Positions 18,753 through 27,559 are shown, counted from the stretch's first letter. The stretch is DNA of 50,035 bases from Pseudomonadota bacterium (GCA_021818335.1 JAKAEJ010000006.1:1-50035), one strand, 5' to 3'. Numbers and translations: made by a program. Notes: a model not told the origin generated them from the sequence alone.

Positions 18753-21020
18753 ATGACGATGCAAGCCACTCGCAAGACTGCCCACGCCTGTCGCAGCCGC
18801 GCGGCCATGATTCTGGCCGTGTCGCTACTGGCGTTTCTGCCGTTGGGGGCGATGGCCACGACCCTCAAGAACATGAGCTATCAGGCTCTTCCAGGGGGAA
18901 AGGTCGATCTCACCCTGACCTTCGACGGCGCGCCGCCGCAGCCCAAGGTGTTCACGACGACCGATCCTGCGCGCATAGCGGTCGATTTCGATGCGACGTC
19001 GCTCGATGTACCGAAGCCCCGACTCGAAGTGGGCAGCGGAGCGACCTCCACCGTTACAGCGGTGTCCGCTGGCGGGCGAACTCGGGTTGTCGTGGATCTG
19101 TTCCAAGCAGCCAACTACACGACGCGCGTCGAGGGCGATCAACTCATCGTGGCCATCGGCAGCGGCAACGGCGGCACCATCGGTGCGGGGCCCTCCGGGA
19201 ACCCGAGCAAGATGCTGCGGAGCACGAGCTCGATTTCAATCTCAAGCATCGATTTCAAGCGCAACCGAACGGGCGCGGGACAGGTGATCGTCCATTTGAG
19301 TGGCAGTGGAGCGAACATTGATATGCATCGCTCCGGAGATCACGTAGACGTGGACTTTGCCAATGCGGCATTACCACCCAGGCTTGCGCAGCGCTTGGAT
19401 GTGAATGATTTCGCCACGCCGGTGACCAGCGTTACCACAAGGCCACAGGGCGGCGGTGCCCGCATGGAGATTGCTGCGCGTGGGTCGTTCGAGCCATCGG
19501 CGTACCAGAGTGGCAACGAGTACGTTGTCGAGATCGCACCCAAAAGCGAACAGAAGGCTACCGGGGTGATTGGCAACGGTATGACCGGGCCCAAATACAC
19601 GGGTTCGCGGGTCACCTTCAATTTCCAGGATATTCCTACCCGGTCGGCTCTTCAGCTGATCGCGGATGTGTCGAACCTGAATATTGTCGCTTCCGACAGT
19701 GTCGGCGGTAGCATCACGCTACGCCTCGTGAACGTCCCATGGGACCAGGCGCTTGCCGTCATCATGCGTGCCAAGAGTCTCGGTATGCAGCGTGACGGAA
19801 ACGTGATTTGGGTGGCGCCGCAAACAGAGCTCGCTGCCTACGAGCAAGCCAGGGCTGAGACCCGTCTCCGTGCCGAAGAGGCAGCGCCGCTCGTCACCGA
19901 CTTTATCCCCATAAGTTACGGCAAGGCATCCACGATAGCCCAGTTGCTGACCCAGAAGAGCCTTCAGAACAATACCGGTGGAGCCACCAGCAACAATGTC
20001 AGTCGTGGCTTCTTGTCGCCACGGGGCAGCGTCACCTTTGACGATCGAACCAACACGTTGATCGTGAGCGACATTCCGGAGAAGATCCGGCAGATCCGTG
20101 CCTTGGTCGCGCAGCTCGACAAGCCCGTCAAACAGGTGCTGATCGAGTCGCGCATCGTCATTGCTACGGACAACTTCACGCGTGAACTTGGAGCGAAGTT
20201 CGGCGCAAGTGGCTTCTTCACCAACCCTAGCGGCCAACTGGTGTCGACCGGCGCGACGATCGCCGATACGACGTCGCTGATCAACAGCATCAACGCGCAG
20301 AACCAAGTAATCGCACAAAACAATCTCAACCAGCAATACGCGACGCAGACGGGAGGCACGGCACCACAGCCCACGTTGCCCCCGGCGATCACATTCCCGG
20401 GTGGTTTGAACGTCAATCTTCCGGCGACCAACCCTGCGGGCAGCTTTGGCTTGGCGATCCTCGGCTCCAACTATCTGCTCGACCTTGAGCTTTCTGCAGC
20501 CCAGACGGAAGGCAAGAGCGAGACGATCTCCAGCCCACGCGTGATCACGGCCAACCAGCAGCCTGCGATCATCAAGCAGGGCACGGAAATCGGCTACGTC
20601 ACCTATCAGAATTCACCTGGCGGTGCTGGTGGTCTCGGGGCAGGGACCGCGACGGTGCAGTTCAAGGATGCCGTTCTCGAACTGAAGGTCACGCCGACTA
20701 TCACGGCTGACGGCCGGGTCTACTTGGCGTTGGACGTCAAGAAGGATGCGCTGGCCGGATTCATCAATAATCCCGGCGGTGGCCAGGTTCCGCAGATCGA
20801 CACGCGGCAGATCCAGACTGGGGTACTGGTCGACAATGGCCAGACCGTAGTCTTGGGCGGAATCTACGAAGTCACCAAAGGTATGACGGAGCAGAAGGTG
20901 CCGATCCTTGGCGATATCCCCGGTTTGGGGATGTTGTTCCGCAATACCAACCGGAACAACACCAAGGCGGAGCTGCTGATCTTCGTCACGCCCAGAATTC
21001 TCAATGAAAGCCTGAAATAG
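18753..21020 (+). CDS. pilQ: PilQ, type IV pilus outer-membrane secretin
   Basis: Forms the multimeric outer-membrane pore through which the pilus passes. From ATG 18753 (GGGTGAG five bases upstream) it has 755 residues; an upstream GTG at 18738 is possible. Order: signal peptide, two AMIN domains (about 30-130 and 155-260) that bind peptidoglycan, STN/secretin N domains (about 275-440), then the secretin barrel (about 490-755) ending with TKAELLIFVTPRIL. A Gly/Asn-rich insert lies around 405-415. Last gene of pilMNOPQ. In several relatives aroK-aroB follow; here they do not. Confidence 0.96.
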   Translation: MTMQATRKTAHACRSRAAMILAVSLLAFLPLGAMATTLKNMSYQALPGGKVDLTLTFDGAPPQPKVFTTTDPARIAVDFDATSLDVPKPRLEVGSGATSTVTAVSAGGRTRVVVDLFQAANYTTRVEGDQLIVAIGSGNGGTIGAGPSGNPSKMLRSTSSISISSIDFKRNRTGAGQVIVHLSGSGANIDMHRSGDHVDVDFANAALPPRLAQRLDVNDFATPVTSVTTRPQGGGARMEIAARGSFEPSAYQSGNEYVVEIAPKSEQKATGVIGNGMTGPKYTGSRVTFNFQDIPTRSALQLIADVSNLNIVASDSVGGSITLRLVNVPWDQALAVIMRAKSLGMQRDGNVIWVAPQTELAAYEQARAETRLRAEEAAPLVTDFIPISYGKASTIAQLLTQKSLQNNTGGATSNNVSRGFLSPRGSVTFDDRTNTLIVSDIPEKIRQIRALVAQLDKPVKQVLIESRIVIATDNFTRELGAKFGASGFFTNPSGQLVSTGATIADTTSLINSINAQNQVIAQNNLNQQYATQTGGTAPQPTLPPAITFPGGLNVNLPATNPAGSFGLAILGSNYLLDLELSAAQTEGKSETISSPRVITANQQPAIIKQGTEIGYVTYQNSPGGAGGLGAGTATVQFKDAVLELKVTPTITADGRVYLALDVKKDALAGFINNPGGGQVPQIDTRQIQTGVLVDNGQTVVLGGIYEVTKGMTEQKVPILGDIPGLGMLFRNTNRNNTKAELLIFVTPRILNESLK

Positions 21021-21049
21021 CACGCGGACTCCCTCGCGTTCTTCCACTG

Positions 21050-21075
21050 CGAAGGGCGGCGATTGCCGCCCTTCG
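21050..21075 (+). terminator. Hairpin terminator after pilQ
   Basis: Perfect 11-bp stem with a 4-base loop: CGAAGGGCGGC (21050-21060) and GCCGCCCTTCG (21065-21075), 29 bases after the pilQ stop. Only a short T-run follows, so termination may be partial or helped by other factors. Confidence 0.6.
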
Positions 21076-21292
21076 ACCTTCAAAGGGCCGTCGATGACTT
21101 TTTGGCCGTTGCGCCCGCTGATTTGGCGGGACTGCAGGTGGTGCGCCCATGCGGTCTGTGCATGACGCAGATGCGAGTAACAGTGCGCCGCCGTGCGCGC
21201 GGGGAGTCACGGGACATGACCATTCCAAGCGGACTCGATGTTGCGCGGGGAACGGCGAGTCGACCGTTGCAACCATCGTTTCGGCAGGAGCG

Positions 21293-21318
21293 AAAAAATG
21301 CCCGACACGGGTCGGGCA
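21293..21318 (-). terminator. Strong Rho-independent terminator, minus strand
   Basis: On the minus strand TGCCCGAC and GTCGGGCA (21318-21311 and 21306-21299) pair perfectly around a CCGT loop and are followed at once by six T (21298-21293). There is no T-run on the plus strand, so it works only leftward. Confidence 0.85.
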
Positions 21319-21468
21319 GCGAGGGAATCTGTCGGGATTGCGAGATCCGCAATTCGGCCGAATCATTGTCCCTCGGCTCGTCGCGTGATCGGAATGCCGC
21401 ACGATCGGGTGGCGCCGCACCAAATCCACAAACCCAAGCCCCACGTTGGCTCGCAACAGATGTTCGAG
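21293..21468 (-). ncRNA. Candidate structured small RNA, about 170 nt
   Basis: On the minus strand an AT-rich promoter-like stretch (-10 TATTAT at 21480-21475) is followed about 155 bases later by a textbook terminator. Between them are perfect short stems: GGCTCG/CGAGCC (21449-21454 with 21465-21470), a dyad GAGGGA/TCCCTC (21321-21326 with 21369-21374) enclosing ATTGCG/CGCAAT (21338-21343 with 21349-21354, 5-base loop). The nearest minus-strand gene ends about 80 bases upstream of the start. It does not look like 6S, SRP RNA, tmRNA or RNase P RNA. It may instead be the 3' UTR of the ribokinase transcript. Confidence 0.45.
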
Positions 21469-21474
21469 CCGTCT

Positions 21475-21503
21475 ATAATAAGAAAAGGCTAATATAAATT
21501 CAG
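21475..21503 (-). promoter_or_regulatory. Promoter-like element for the candidate small RNA
   Basis: Reading leftward: CTGAAT (21503-21498), 17-base spacer, TATTAT (21480-21475). The -10 matches 5 of 6, the -35 only 3 of 6. The stretch is distinctly AT-rich against its GC-rich surroundings. Confidence 0.4.
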
Positions 21504-21549
21504 GCCAGTTCGCAATTGCGCGTCGCATCGGAGGCGCCGCGAAGGGCCG

Positions 21550-22545
21550 TCAAGTGCTGCCAGATCCCTGCATGAGCCCAGGAAAGCGCTGAAAGACTTG
21601 CCTGCGCGTCGGCGCCGAAAATCCCGCTCCAGGGCGCTCGGTACTGTGCGCAGCGCAATGGAGTGCCAGACGGGCAACTTCGCTTAGAGAGTCTTCCGGG
21701 CGCATCGCTATCGTCGCCGCTAGCGAGCCACAGAAAACGTCGCCTGCGCCGGTCGTATCGATCACTCGCACAGTGGGCGCAGAAAGCCGGTAGTACCTGC
21801 TCATGTCGTGAAGTCGTGGTCCATCGCGATGCGCCACGAAAACGCCGTGCTCGCCGAGCGTCACGGCAACGCTTGGTGCGGCCAGCTTCGCGGTAAGGTT
21901 GGCAAGGTCCGCATCCTGGATGTCGGCCAGGCGCTTCGGTGGAGCAATACAGCCAGCCTGACGAAGCATCATCAAGCATTCGGTTTCGTTGGGGATCAGC
22001 AAGTCGCAGGCACCGACCAACTTGGGGTCGGCATCCTCCCGAGCGGGAGCAGGATTGATAATGCAAAGCGCGCCATTGGACTTAGCGAGTTCCAGCGCGG
22101 TCCGCAACGGAGGCATCGCTGTCTCGAACTGCATGAGCGTGACGCGCGCCAGTTCAAATGCATCGGATTGGGTTCGCACGTGAGCGGCGTCAAGGCGGCT
22201 GTTGGCTCCCGCGTGGACCACGATCTGGTTTTGTCCGAGAGAGTCGACCAGCACACAGGCGCTCCCGGTTGCGACGTCTTGCAGCACTTGCCAGCGCGCA
22301 TCAATTTGCTCGTCGCGGGCCATGACGACGGCCGCGTCCCCCGTGGCATCGGAACCAATTGCTGCAATCAGGCAAGTGCTGGCTCCTTGACGGGCACACG
22401 CAACAGCTTGGTTGCTTCCCTTGCCACCATGCCCGGCGGTAAATACTTCAGCGGCGAGAGTTTCGCCTATTGCTGGAAAGCGCAGGCAATACCACGTGAA
22501 ATCGTGATTGTAACTCCCTACGACGACGACACGTCCTTCGTTCAT
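21550..22545 (-). CDS. rbsK: PfkB-family sugar kinase, probably ribokinase
   Basis: Phosphorylates a sugar, probably D-ribose to ribose 5-phosphate. From ATG 22545 it has 331 residues. It shows the PfkB N-terminal glycine signature GGKGSNQAVACARQGA (about 42-57) and the C-terminal motif DTTGAGDVFCGSL (about 265-277) containing the catalytic Asp; PNETE (about 190) is typical of ribokinases. The start lies seven bases beyond the nupC stop, so the two form one operon. Together with a nucleoside transporter this suggests use of ribose released from nucleosides. Another pentose or nucleoside kinase of the same family cannot be excluded. Confidence 0.85.
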   Translation of the reverse strand: MNEGRVVVVGSYNHDFTWYCLRFPAIGETLAAEVFTAGHGGKGSNQAVACARQGASTCLIAAIGSDATGDAAVVMARDEQIDARWQVLQDVATGSACVLVDSLGQNQIVVHAGANSRLDAAHVRTQSDAFELARVTLMQFETAMPPLRTALELAKSNGALCIINPAPAREDADPKLVGACDLLIPNETECLMMLRQAGCIAPPKRLADIQDADLANLTAKLAAPSVAVTLGEHGVFVAHRDGPRLHDMSRYYRLSAPTVRVIDTTGAGDVFCGSLAATIAMRPEDSLSEVARLALHCAAHSTERPGAGFSAPTRRQVFQRFPGLMQGSGST

Positions 22546-22551
22546 GGTCAA

Positions 22552-23877
22552 TCAGAGGTGGGTGATGACGCCGGCAATCGTGGCGGTCATGAACGTGGCG
22601 AGCGAGCCGCCCAGCACGGCTCGGAGGCCGAGACGCGCGAGATCTCCGCGGCGGCTGGGGGCGATGCCGCCGATCCCGCCAATCTGGATGGCAATGGACG
22701 AGAAGTTGGCGAACCCGCACAGGGCGTAGGTAGCGATCAGTCGGCTTTGCGGCAACATCTGGCCAAGGTGTCGCGACATATCGGTGTAGGCAACAAACTC
22801 GTTGATCACCACCTTTTCGCCTATAAAGCTCCCAACCAGCGGCGCGTCATGCCACGGCACGCCAATCAGCCACGCCACGGGCGCGAGAATCCAGCCAAAA
22901 ATCGTCTGCATGCTGAGCTGGATCCTGCGGTCCAATGCATGCGAGATCCATGCGTTGAGCGAACTCGAGGCGCTTGACCCCCATGCATGCGCGCCGAGCC
23001 ATTCAATCGGCGCGTTGATCAGCGCGATGAGCGCGATGAAGGCCAACAGCATGGCGCCCACGTTCAATGCCAACTTCAGACCGTCGCCAGCACCGCTCGC
23101 TGCAGCATCAATCACATTCGAGGTCGTGCGCTCGACCTCCATCTTGACCGTCCCGCGCGTCAACGGCTCCTGGGTTTCCGGAATCAGGACCTTGGCAATC
23201 ATCAGCGTGGCCGGAGCAGCCATGATTGATGCAGTCAGGAAGTGCTTGGCGTAAAACTGCATTTGTGCCGGATCGCCGTGCCCGAGCAGCCCGACATAGG
23301 CGGCCATGACCGAGCCGGCAATATGCGCCATTCCGCCGATCATGACGGTCATGAGCTCCGCCTCCGTCATGCGTTCGATATAAGGCTTGACCGTCAGCGG
23401 TGCCTCGGTCTGGCCGATGAACACGCTGGCGCATACGCTGGTCGTTTCAGCGCCGGAGACACGCATGGCCTTAGTGATAACCCATGCCATGCCGCGTACG
23501 ACTCGCTGCATGATGCCGAGGTGGTAAAGGACGCCCGTCAGTGCCGCGAAAAAGACGATCGTTGGCAACACCTGCAGGGCGAACACGTACCCGATGTTGG
23601 GATTGGAGGCGTTGGCAAGATTGCCGAAGACAAACGTCGTGCCTGCACTGACGTAGCTCATCAACTTGACGAACCCGGCAGCCAATGCGTCAAAGAGCAT
23701 CTTGCCGAAGGGAACCTTTAATACGACCAGCGCGAAAACGATCTGCAGGAACAAGCCACTTCCGACCAGCCTCCAATCAATAGCACGTCGGTTGTTTGAG
23801 AACGTCACCGCAACGAGCAGCAGCATGCCTAGACCAAACATGCCGAAAGCAATGCGGCCCACCAAATCCAAGACCAT
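22552..23877 (-). CDS. nupC: NupC-family concentrative nucleoside transporter
   Basis: Inner-membrane proton- or sodium-coupled nucleoside importer. The 441 residues hold about ten hydrophobic segments. Family features are the N-terminal region through FGNLANASNPNIGYVFALQVLP (here in two parts around residue 85-105), GQTEAPLTVKPYI (about 155-167, the substrate-binding QTEAP motif), and near the C-terminus the NEFVAYTDM and CGFANFSSIAIQIGGIGG segments. ATG 23877 has GGGGAAT upstream. It leads a two-gene operon with the ribokinase-type gene. Confidence 0.94.
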   Translation of the reverse strand: MVLDLVGRIAFGMFGLGMLLLVAVTFSNNRRAIDWRLVGSGLFLQIVFALVVLKVPFGKMLFDALAAGFVKLMSYVSAGTTFVFGNLANASNPNIGYVFALQVLPTIVFFAALTGVLYHLGIMQRVVRGMAWVITKAMRVSGAETTSVCASVFIGQTEAPLTVKPYIERMTEAELMTVMIGGMAHIAGSVMAAYVGLLGHGDPAQMQFYAKHFLTASIMAAPATLMIAKVLIPETQEPLTRGTVKMEVERTTSNVIDAAASGAGDGLKLALNVGAMLLAFIALIALINAPIEWLGAHAWGSSASSSLNAWISHALDRRIQLSMQTIFGWILAPVAWLIGVPWHDAPLVGSFIGEKVVINEFVAYTDMSRHLGQMLPQSRLIATYALCGFANFSSIAIQIGGIGGIAPSRRGDLARLGLRAVLGGSLATFMTATIAGVITHL

Positions 23878-23918
23878 GACAGATTCCCCGGTGCGGTTGC
23901 GCCGCGCACAAGAGCAGA

Positions 23919-23948
23919 AGCCTAGGGCAATCGCGCAGCGTCGGGCAA
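23919..23948 (-). promoter_or_regulatory. Likely promoter of nupC-rbsK
   Basis: Reading leftward: TTGCCC (23948-23943), 18-base spacer, TAGGCT (23924-23919), about 40 bases before the nupC ATG. The -35 and spacing equal those before rpmE2. Confidence 0.4.
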
Positions 23949-23968
23949 GGAAGATGGAATGATCTTCC
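23949..23968. repeat. Perfect inverted repeat abutting the nupC -35
   Basis: GGAAGAT (23949-23955) and ATCTTCC (23962-23968), 7-bp arms with a 6-base centre, ending exactly where the -35 of nupC begins. It fits an activator or repressor operator. It could also be a hairpin ending lpoA transcription, but no T-run follows. Confidence 0.45.
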
Positions 23969-24225
23969 GGAGGTTAACCGGACCCCGGAGTGGTGCCCCC
24001 AAGCGCAGTTCGATGCTTGTCGTGGTCTCTGGACCAGTCAACTGCGCGGATGCGAGGTTTGTAGGCGCGCTCCCGAGATTACGGCAGGCGCAATGCCGCA
24101 AGCGAAGTGACGAAATCATCGACCCTCGACTGACGTTCGATACTGCACGCTGCCTACGGGAGCACGTCCTTCAGAAAATGTGGTGTTGATCGCCCGCGGA
24201 CCGGCGCCGCTCACGTTGCGCGGAC

Positions 24226-25998
24226 TCAAGACTTGGAATTTGCTGGGGCTGGCGCCGCATCTAGGGTTCCCGTCACGGGTGTCGCCACACCATGGACAAA
24301 GTGAACCCAAATGGGCGTCCGTTGCACATGGCTTCGTGCATCGACACTCAATTGCCCGGTTGCACCTGGCACATAGCTGTTTGGGTGGCGCTGCAGCCAG
24401 ACGAAATAGGGGCTCAAAAGCTCCGCATCCATTCCGAACGCGAATAGGCGCGCGCCGCGCCCACCTGCAGCCGGTAGATCGCGCGCGAGTGAGGCGCGGC
24501 TCGGTAGTCCGGGTTGCGCGTCGTAGAGCCAAGGAGCATCCGGGAATTGGACGCCATCCAGATCCCGGTCAAGCGGGTTCGGAAATCCGGCATATACCTG
24601 AGTCGTCGCGAAAACAGGCTGGGTTAAGCGGGCGACGCGGATTTGCGGCAACAGCAGCCGAGCCGTTTCCGGTGCGACTGCGACGAAGATCGCACCATCA
24701 GGACCCAGGCCTGTGGCGGCCGACTCGATCTGCTTGCCGAAGTTGACTGAGTCTGACGGAAGCGTCTGGACAGCCAGGACCTTCCCACCGCTGCCTTCGA
24801 ACTGTGCCTTGAAGGCTTGCGCCGCGCGCTGCTCGTTGTCGGTGCCGGCATCGAATACGACGGCTTCGCGAATTCCCAACTCCCGCATGCGCGCCGCTAC
24901 TTGGATGCCATCGCTCTGGGGCATCAGGCCGAATTCGACACACCCCGGCGGGGGCTCAATGTTGTCGCCAGGATGATTCAGCGCCATCAGGGGCAGCGCA
25001 GGATGATTGGCAAACAGAGTGGCGACGGCGCCTCGCGCCAGCGGGCCGACGATCAAATTGGCGCCTGCGGCCTGCGCTTGCTGGTAGGCTTCCAGCGCGC
25101 CCTTGGACGTGCCGCGCGTGTCGAAAACAAGTACGTGGGGGCGCGGTTGCCCTGCCGGCGCGTCGAAATAGGCGGTAAAGAATCCTTCAGCGACCGCTTC
25201 GCCAGCTGCCTTGAGTGGGCCGCTCAAGGGCAGCAGCAAGGCAATTCGCCTGTAGGCGCGGAAGCCCTCGGCGACTGCTCCGCGGCCTGAACCCATGATG
25301 GTGCCTGCCGGGCTCACCAGTGATGGCAGCGCCGCCGGCAGCGCACTACCCAGGCGCTGCAATGCGCGTCCGACCCAGGGCAGAAAGGCATCGTTGGCTG
25401 CAAGCGTCATCGCCCGTTTTTGAAGCGTCGACACGCCCATTCCGACCAGAATGCGGTCGATCTTGCGTGTGTTGCGCAGGCGGGCTGCGCCACTGAGCAG
25501 CGGATTCATTCGCGCCAGCGCGCGTGCTTCGGTCCACGGGTCCCCGAGCGCCCGAGCAGCGTTCGCCATCAGTCGCGCTGTGCGCAACTGCAGGTCCTTG
25601 GGCAACGTGTCCGGCAGCATGGCCGCGATCGCCAGCGCCCGTTGCGGATCAGTGGGCAGAGCCAACTCGCCTTGGAGCAGGTTGTAACGCGCAGCACTTA
25701 CGCCGCTTAATCTAGTTGCGTCGACCTGCGCCAGATCGGTACGCGCCCGGGTATCTTCCCCGGCGAGCAGACGCGCATCTGCAGCGCGCAGTGCGTAACG
25801 ATTTGGCAGCGGGCTGTGCTGACCCGGTGCAGCCAAACTCTCCCAGGTACGGGCTGCACCCAGAAAATCGCCACGCTGGTAGAGCACCTCGGCCTGGGCA
25901 TTAGCAGCCTGTTGAGCGGGTGTCGGGCTCCCCATGGTGGCGCAACCACCCAGCAGTAGCACCAAGGCGAACAGCAGAATCGATGACAATTTCCGCAT
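24226..25998 (-). CDS. lpoA: LpoA, lipoprotein activator of PBP1A
   Basis: Outer-membrane lipoprotein that reaches through the periplasm to stimulate the transpeptidase of PBP1A. From ATG 25998 it has 590 residues: lipobox with Cys in LLLGGCATMG (about residue 19), an N-terminal helical TPR-like domain (about 30-230, Ala/Leu/Arg rich) and a C-terminal periplasmic-binding-protein fold (about 250-580) starting RIALLLPLSGPLKAAGEAV. An in-frame ATG 12 codons earlier is less likely because it would push the signal peptide inward. Divergent from rsmI, the usual arrangement. The yraN-diaA-dolP genes often found downstream are absent here. Confidence 0.92.
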   Translation of the reverse strand: MRKLSSILLFALVLLLGGCATMGSPTPAQQAANAQAEVLYQRGDFLGAARTWESLAAPGQHSPLPNRYALRAADARLLAGEDTRARTDLAQVDATRLSGVSAARYNLLQGELALPTDPQRALAIAAMLPDTLPKDLQLRTARLMANAARALGDPWTEARALARMNPLLSGAARLRNTRKIDRILVGMGVSTLQKRAMTLAANDAFLPWVGRALQRLGSALPAALPSLVSPAGTIMGSGRGAVAEGFRAYRRIALLLPLSGPLKAAGEAVAEGFFTAYFDAPAGQPRPHVLVFDTRGTSKGALEAYQQAQAAGANLIVGPLARGAVATLFANHPALPLMALNHPGDNIEPPPGCVEFGLMPQSDGIQVAARMRELGIREAVVFDAGTDNEQRAAQAFKAQFEGSGGKVLAVQTLPSDSVNFGKQIESAATGLGPDGAIFVAVAPETARLLLPQIRVARLTQPVFATTQVYAGFPNPLDRDLDGVQFPDAPWLYDAQPGLPSRASLARDLPAAGGRGARLFAFGMDAELLSPYFVWLQRHPNSYVPGATGQLSVDARSHVQRTPIWVHFVHGVATPVTGTLDAAPAPANSKS

Positions 25999-26076
25999 CT
26001 CGGGCCTGCAGGGTGACGACGGCTTTGCGATCATAGCGGATGCTGCCGGGCGCTCCCCGTCCGTGGAGAATTATCG

Positions 26077-26925
26077 ATGACGAACACGGTCGGCACGCTA
26101 TGGGTTGTGGCTACGCCGATTGGCCACCTTGGCGACCTTTCTGCTCGCGCCCGCGACGTGCTGGGCGCGGTCATGCTTATCGCGGCTGAGGACACGCGCC
26201 ACACCGCGCAATTGTTGTTGCACTACGGAATCCGAACGCGCATCGTGGCATTGCACGAGCACAATGAATCTTCTATCGCTCCGTCACTCGTTGCACGGCT
26301 CCTCGCCGGCGAAGATCTGGCGCTGGTCTCTGATGCGGGCACGCCTTTGCTGAGTGACCCGGGTTTCGTGCTCGTTCGTATGGCCCGCGAGGCGAATGTG
26401 CGTGTCGCGCCGGTGCCGGGGCCATCGGCGCTCATGGCAGCGTTATCGGTTTCTGGCTTGCCGATCACGCGGTTTGCATTTGAGGGATTTCTGCCGGCCA
26501 AGCCCGGCGCGCGCCGCGCGCGCTTGGCAGCGCTCGCTGGCGAATCCCGCACCCTGGTTTTCTACGAGGCGCCGCATCGACTGAAGGAATTACTCGAGGA
26601 TCTGGAGGCGGCGTTTGGTGCTCAGCGACCCGCGGTACTGGCCCGCGAATTGACGAAATTGCACGAGACGGTACTCGATGGAACCGTTGGGACGCTGCTC
26701 GCCCGCGTGCGCACGGACGTGGACCAGAGCCGCGGTGAAATTGTCGTCATCGTGGCGGGCAACGAGGCTGATGAAGCCCAAGCTCTGGCGTCAGGCAAGC
26801 GACTGTACCGGTTGCTCTGCGCCGAACTCGCCCCGGCTCGCGCGGCGCGCATTGCAGCCGAGTTCACCGGCGCTCCGCGAAAAGCCTTGTACGCCCCGGG
26901 CGCGTATCCCGACGCAACCGACTAA
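26077..26925 (+). CDS. rsmI: RsmI, 16S rRNA 2'-O-methyltransferase (C1402)
   Basis: Adds the ribose methyl group at C1402 in the ribosomal P site using SAM. The 282 residues show the family hallmarks: WVVATPIGHLGDLSARA at the N-terminus, AAEDTRHT (about 37-44), HEHNE (about 60), LVSDAGTPLLSDPG (about 88-101), and PVPGPSALMAAL. Divergent from lpoA and followed at once by rnpB, a common gammaproteobacterial order. Confidence 0.96.
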   Translation: MTNTVGTLWVVATPIGHLGDLSARARDVLGAVMLIAAEDTRHTAQLLLHYGIRTRIVALHEHNESSIAPSLVARLLAGEDLALVSDAGTPLLSDPGFVLVRMAREANVRVAPVPGPSALMAALSVSGLPITRFAFEGFLPAKPGARRARLAALAGESRTLVFYEAPHRLKELLEDLEAAFGAQRPAVLARELTKLHETVLDGTVGTLLARVRTDVDQSRGEIVVIVAGNEADEAQALASGKRLYRLLCAELAPARAARIAAEFTGAPRKALYAPGAYPDATD

Positions 26926-26947
26926 GGCGCGTGGCCGTAACTGCAGG

Positions 26948-26953
26948 TACACT
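26948..26953 (+). promoter_or_regulatory. -10 element of the rnpB promoter
   Basis: TACACT placed seven bases before the expected 5' end of RNase P RNA. It equals the -10 before rpoZ and rpmE2. No good -35 is visible at the right spacing. Confidence 0.45.
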
Positions 26954-26959
26954 GGGGTC

Positions 26960-27312
<353 letters not shown>

Positions 27313-27494
27313 TCTTTCCCCATGGTCCATCGTCTGGCCCACGCAGGGTGCGCCGAGAAGGAATCGTGCTGCGTGCCGGCGGGAACTTCAACCAAAAATT
27401 CAATAATTTCATGGATATCGCAGGGTCTTCTCACAACCTGCGTTAAATCGCCGCGTGAGTCGCATTAGTCATTGATCTGCAAGGCAAAAAGCCG

Positions 27495-27523
27495 TTGACA
27501 GTCGCAATTGCTGAGACTAAGGT
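27495..27523 (+). promoter_or_regulatory. Promoter of the dcw cluster (Pmra)
   Basis: Perfect -35 TTGACA (27495-27500), 17-base spacer and TAAGGT (27518-27523). Transcription would begin near 27530, just before the MraZ boxes. It is the best candidate for driving mraZ and the coupled genes after it. Confidence 0.6.
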
Positions 27524-27531
27524 GGCAATTG

Positions 27532-27556
27532 GTGTGAAAACGTGGGGAAAGGTGGG
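27532..27556 (+). promoter_or_regulatory. Three MraZ boxes (direct repeats with 10-base period)
   Basis: GTGTG (27532-27536), GTGGG (27542-27546) and GTGGG (27552-27556) start exactly ten bases apart between the promoter and the mraZ start. MraZ of E. coli autoregulates by binding TGGG repeats with 5-base spacers in the same position, so this is probably its operator. Confidence 0.65.
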
Positions 27557-27559
27557 TAC

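Larger units (their letters stand above)
21021..21549. other. Region without a protein gene between pilQ and the ribokinase gene
   Basis: No convincing CDS in 529 bases. It holds the pilQ hairpin at 21050-21075, then about 215 bases with nothing I recognise, and the minus-strand RNA candidate at 21293-21480. Two open frames of 144 (plus) and 175 (minus) codons here have no recognisable domain and run across the hairpins, so I reject them. Confidence 0.6.
23878..24225. other. Gene-free gap between nupC and lpoA
   Basis: No supported CDS in 348 bases. In particular I find no trace of yraN, which follows lpoA in many gammaproteobacteria. It contains the nupC promoter and the dyad next to it (23919-23968). 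A small TGGTC/GACCA hairpin lies in about 24022-24036. I see nothing else. Confidence 0.6.

Noticed and set aside
21293-21468. 6S RNA, SRP RNA or tmRNA as identity of the RNA candidate
   Set aside because: The ends do not pair as in 6S RNA, the SRP core GGAAGGAAGCAGCC is absent, and the length and lack of a tRNA-like end exclude tmRNA.
21001-21528. Minus-strand 175-codon and plus-strand 144-codon frames after pilQ
   Set aside because: No recognisable domain, poor start context, and they cross two perfect hairpins and a terminator.
21808-22977. Plus-strand open frame of 389 codons
   Set aside because: Antisense across rbsK and nupC, both with clear family motifs.
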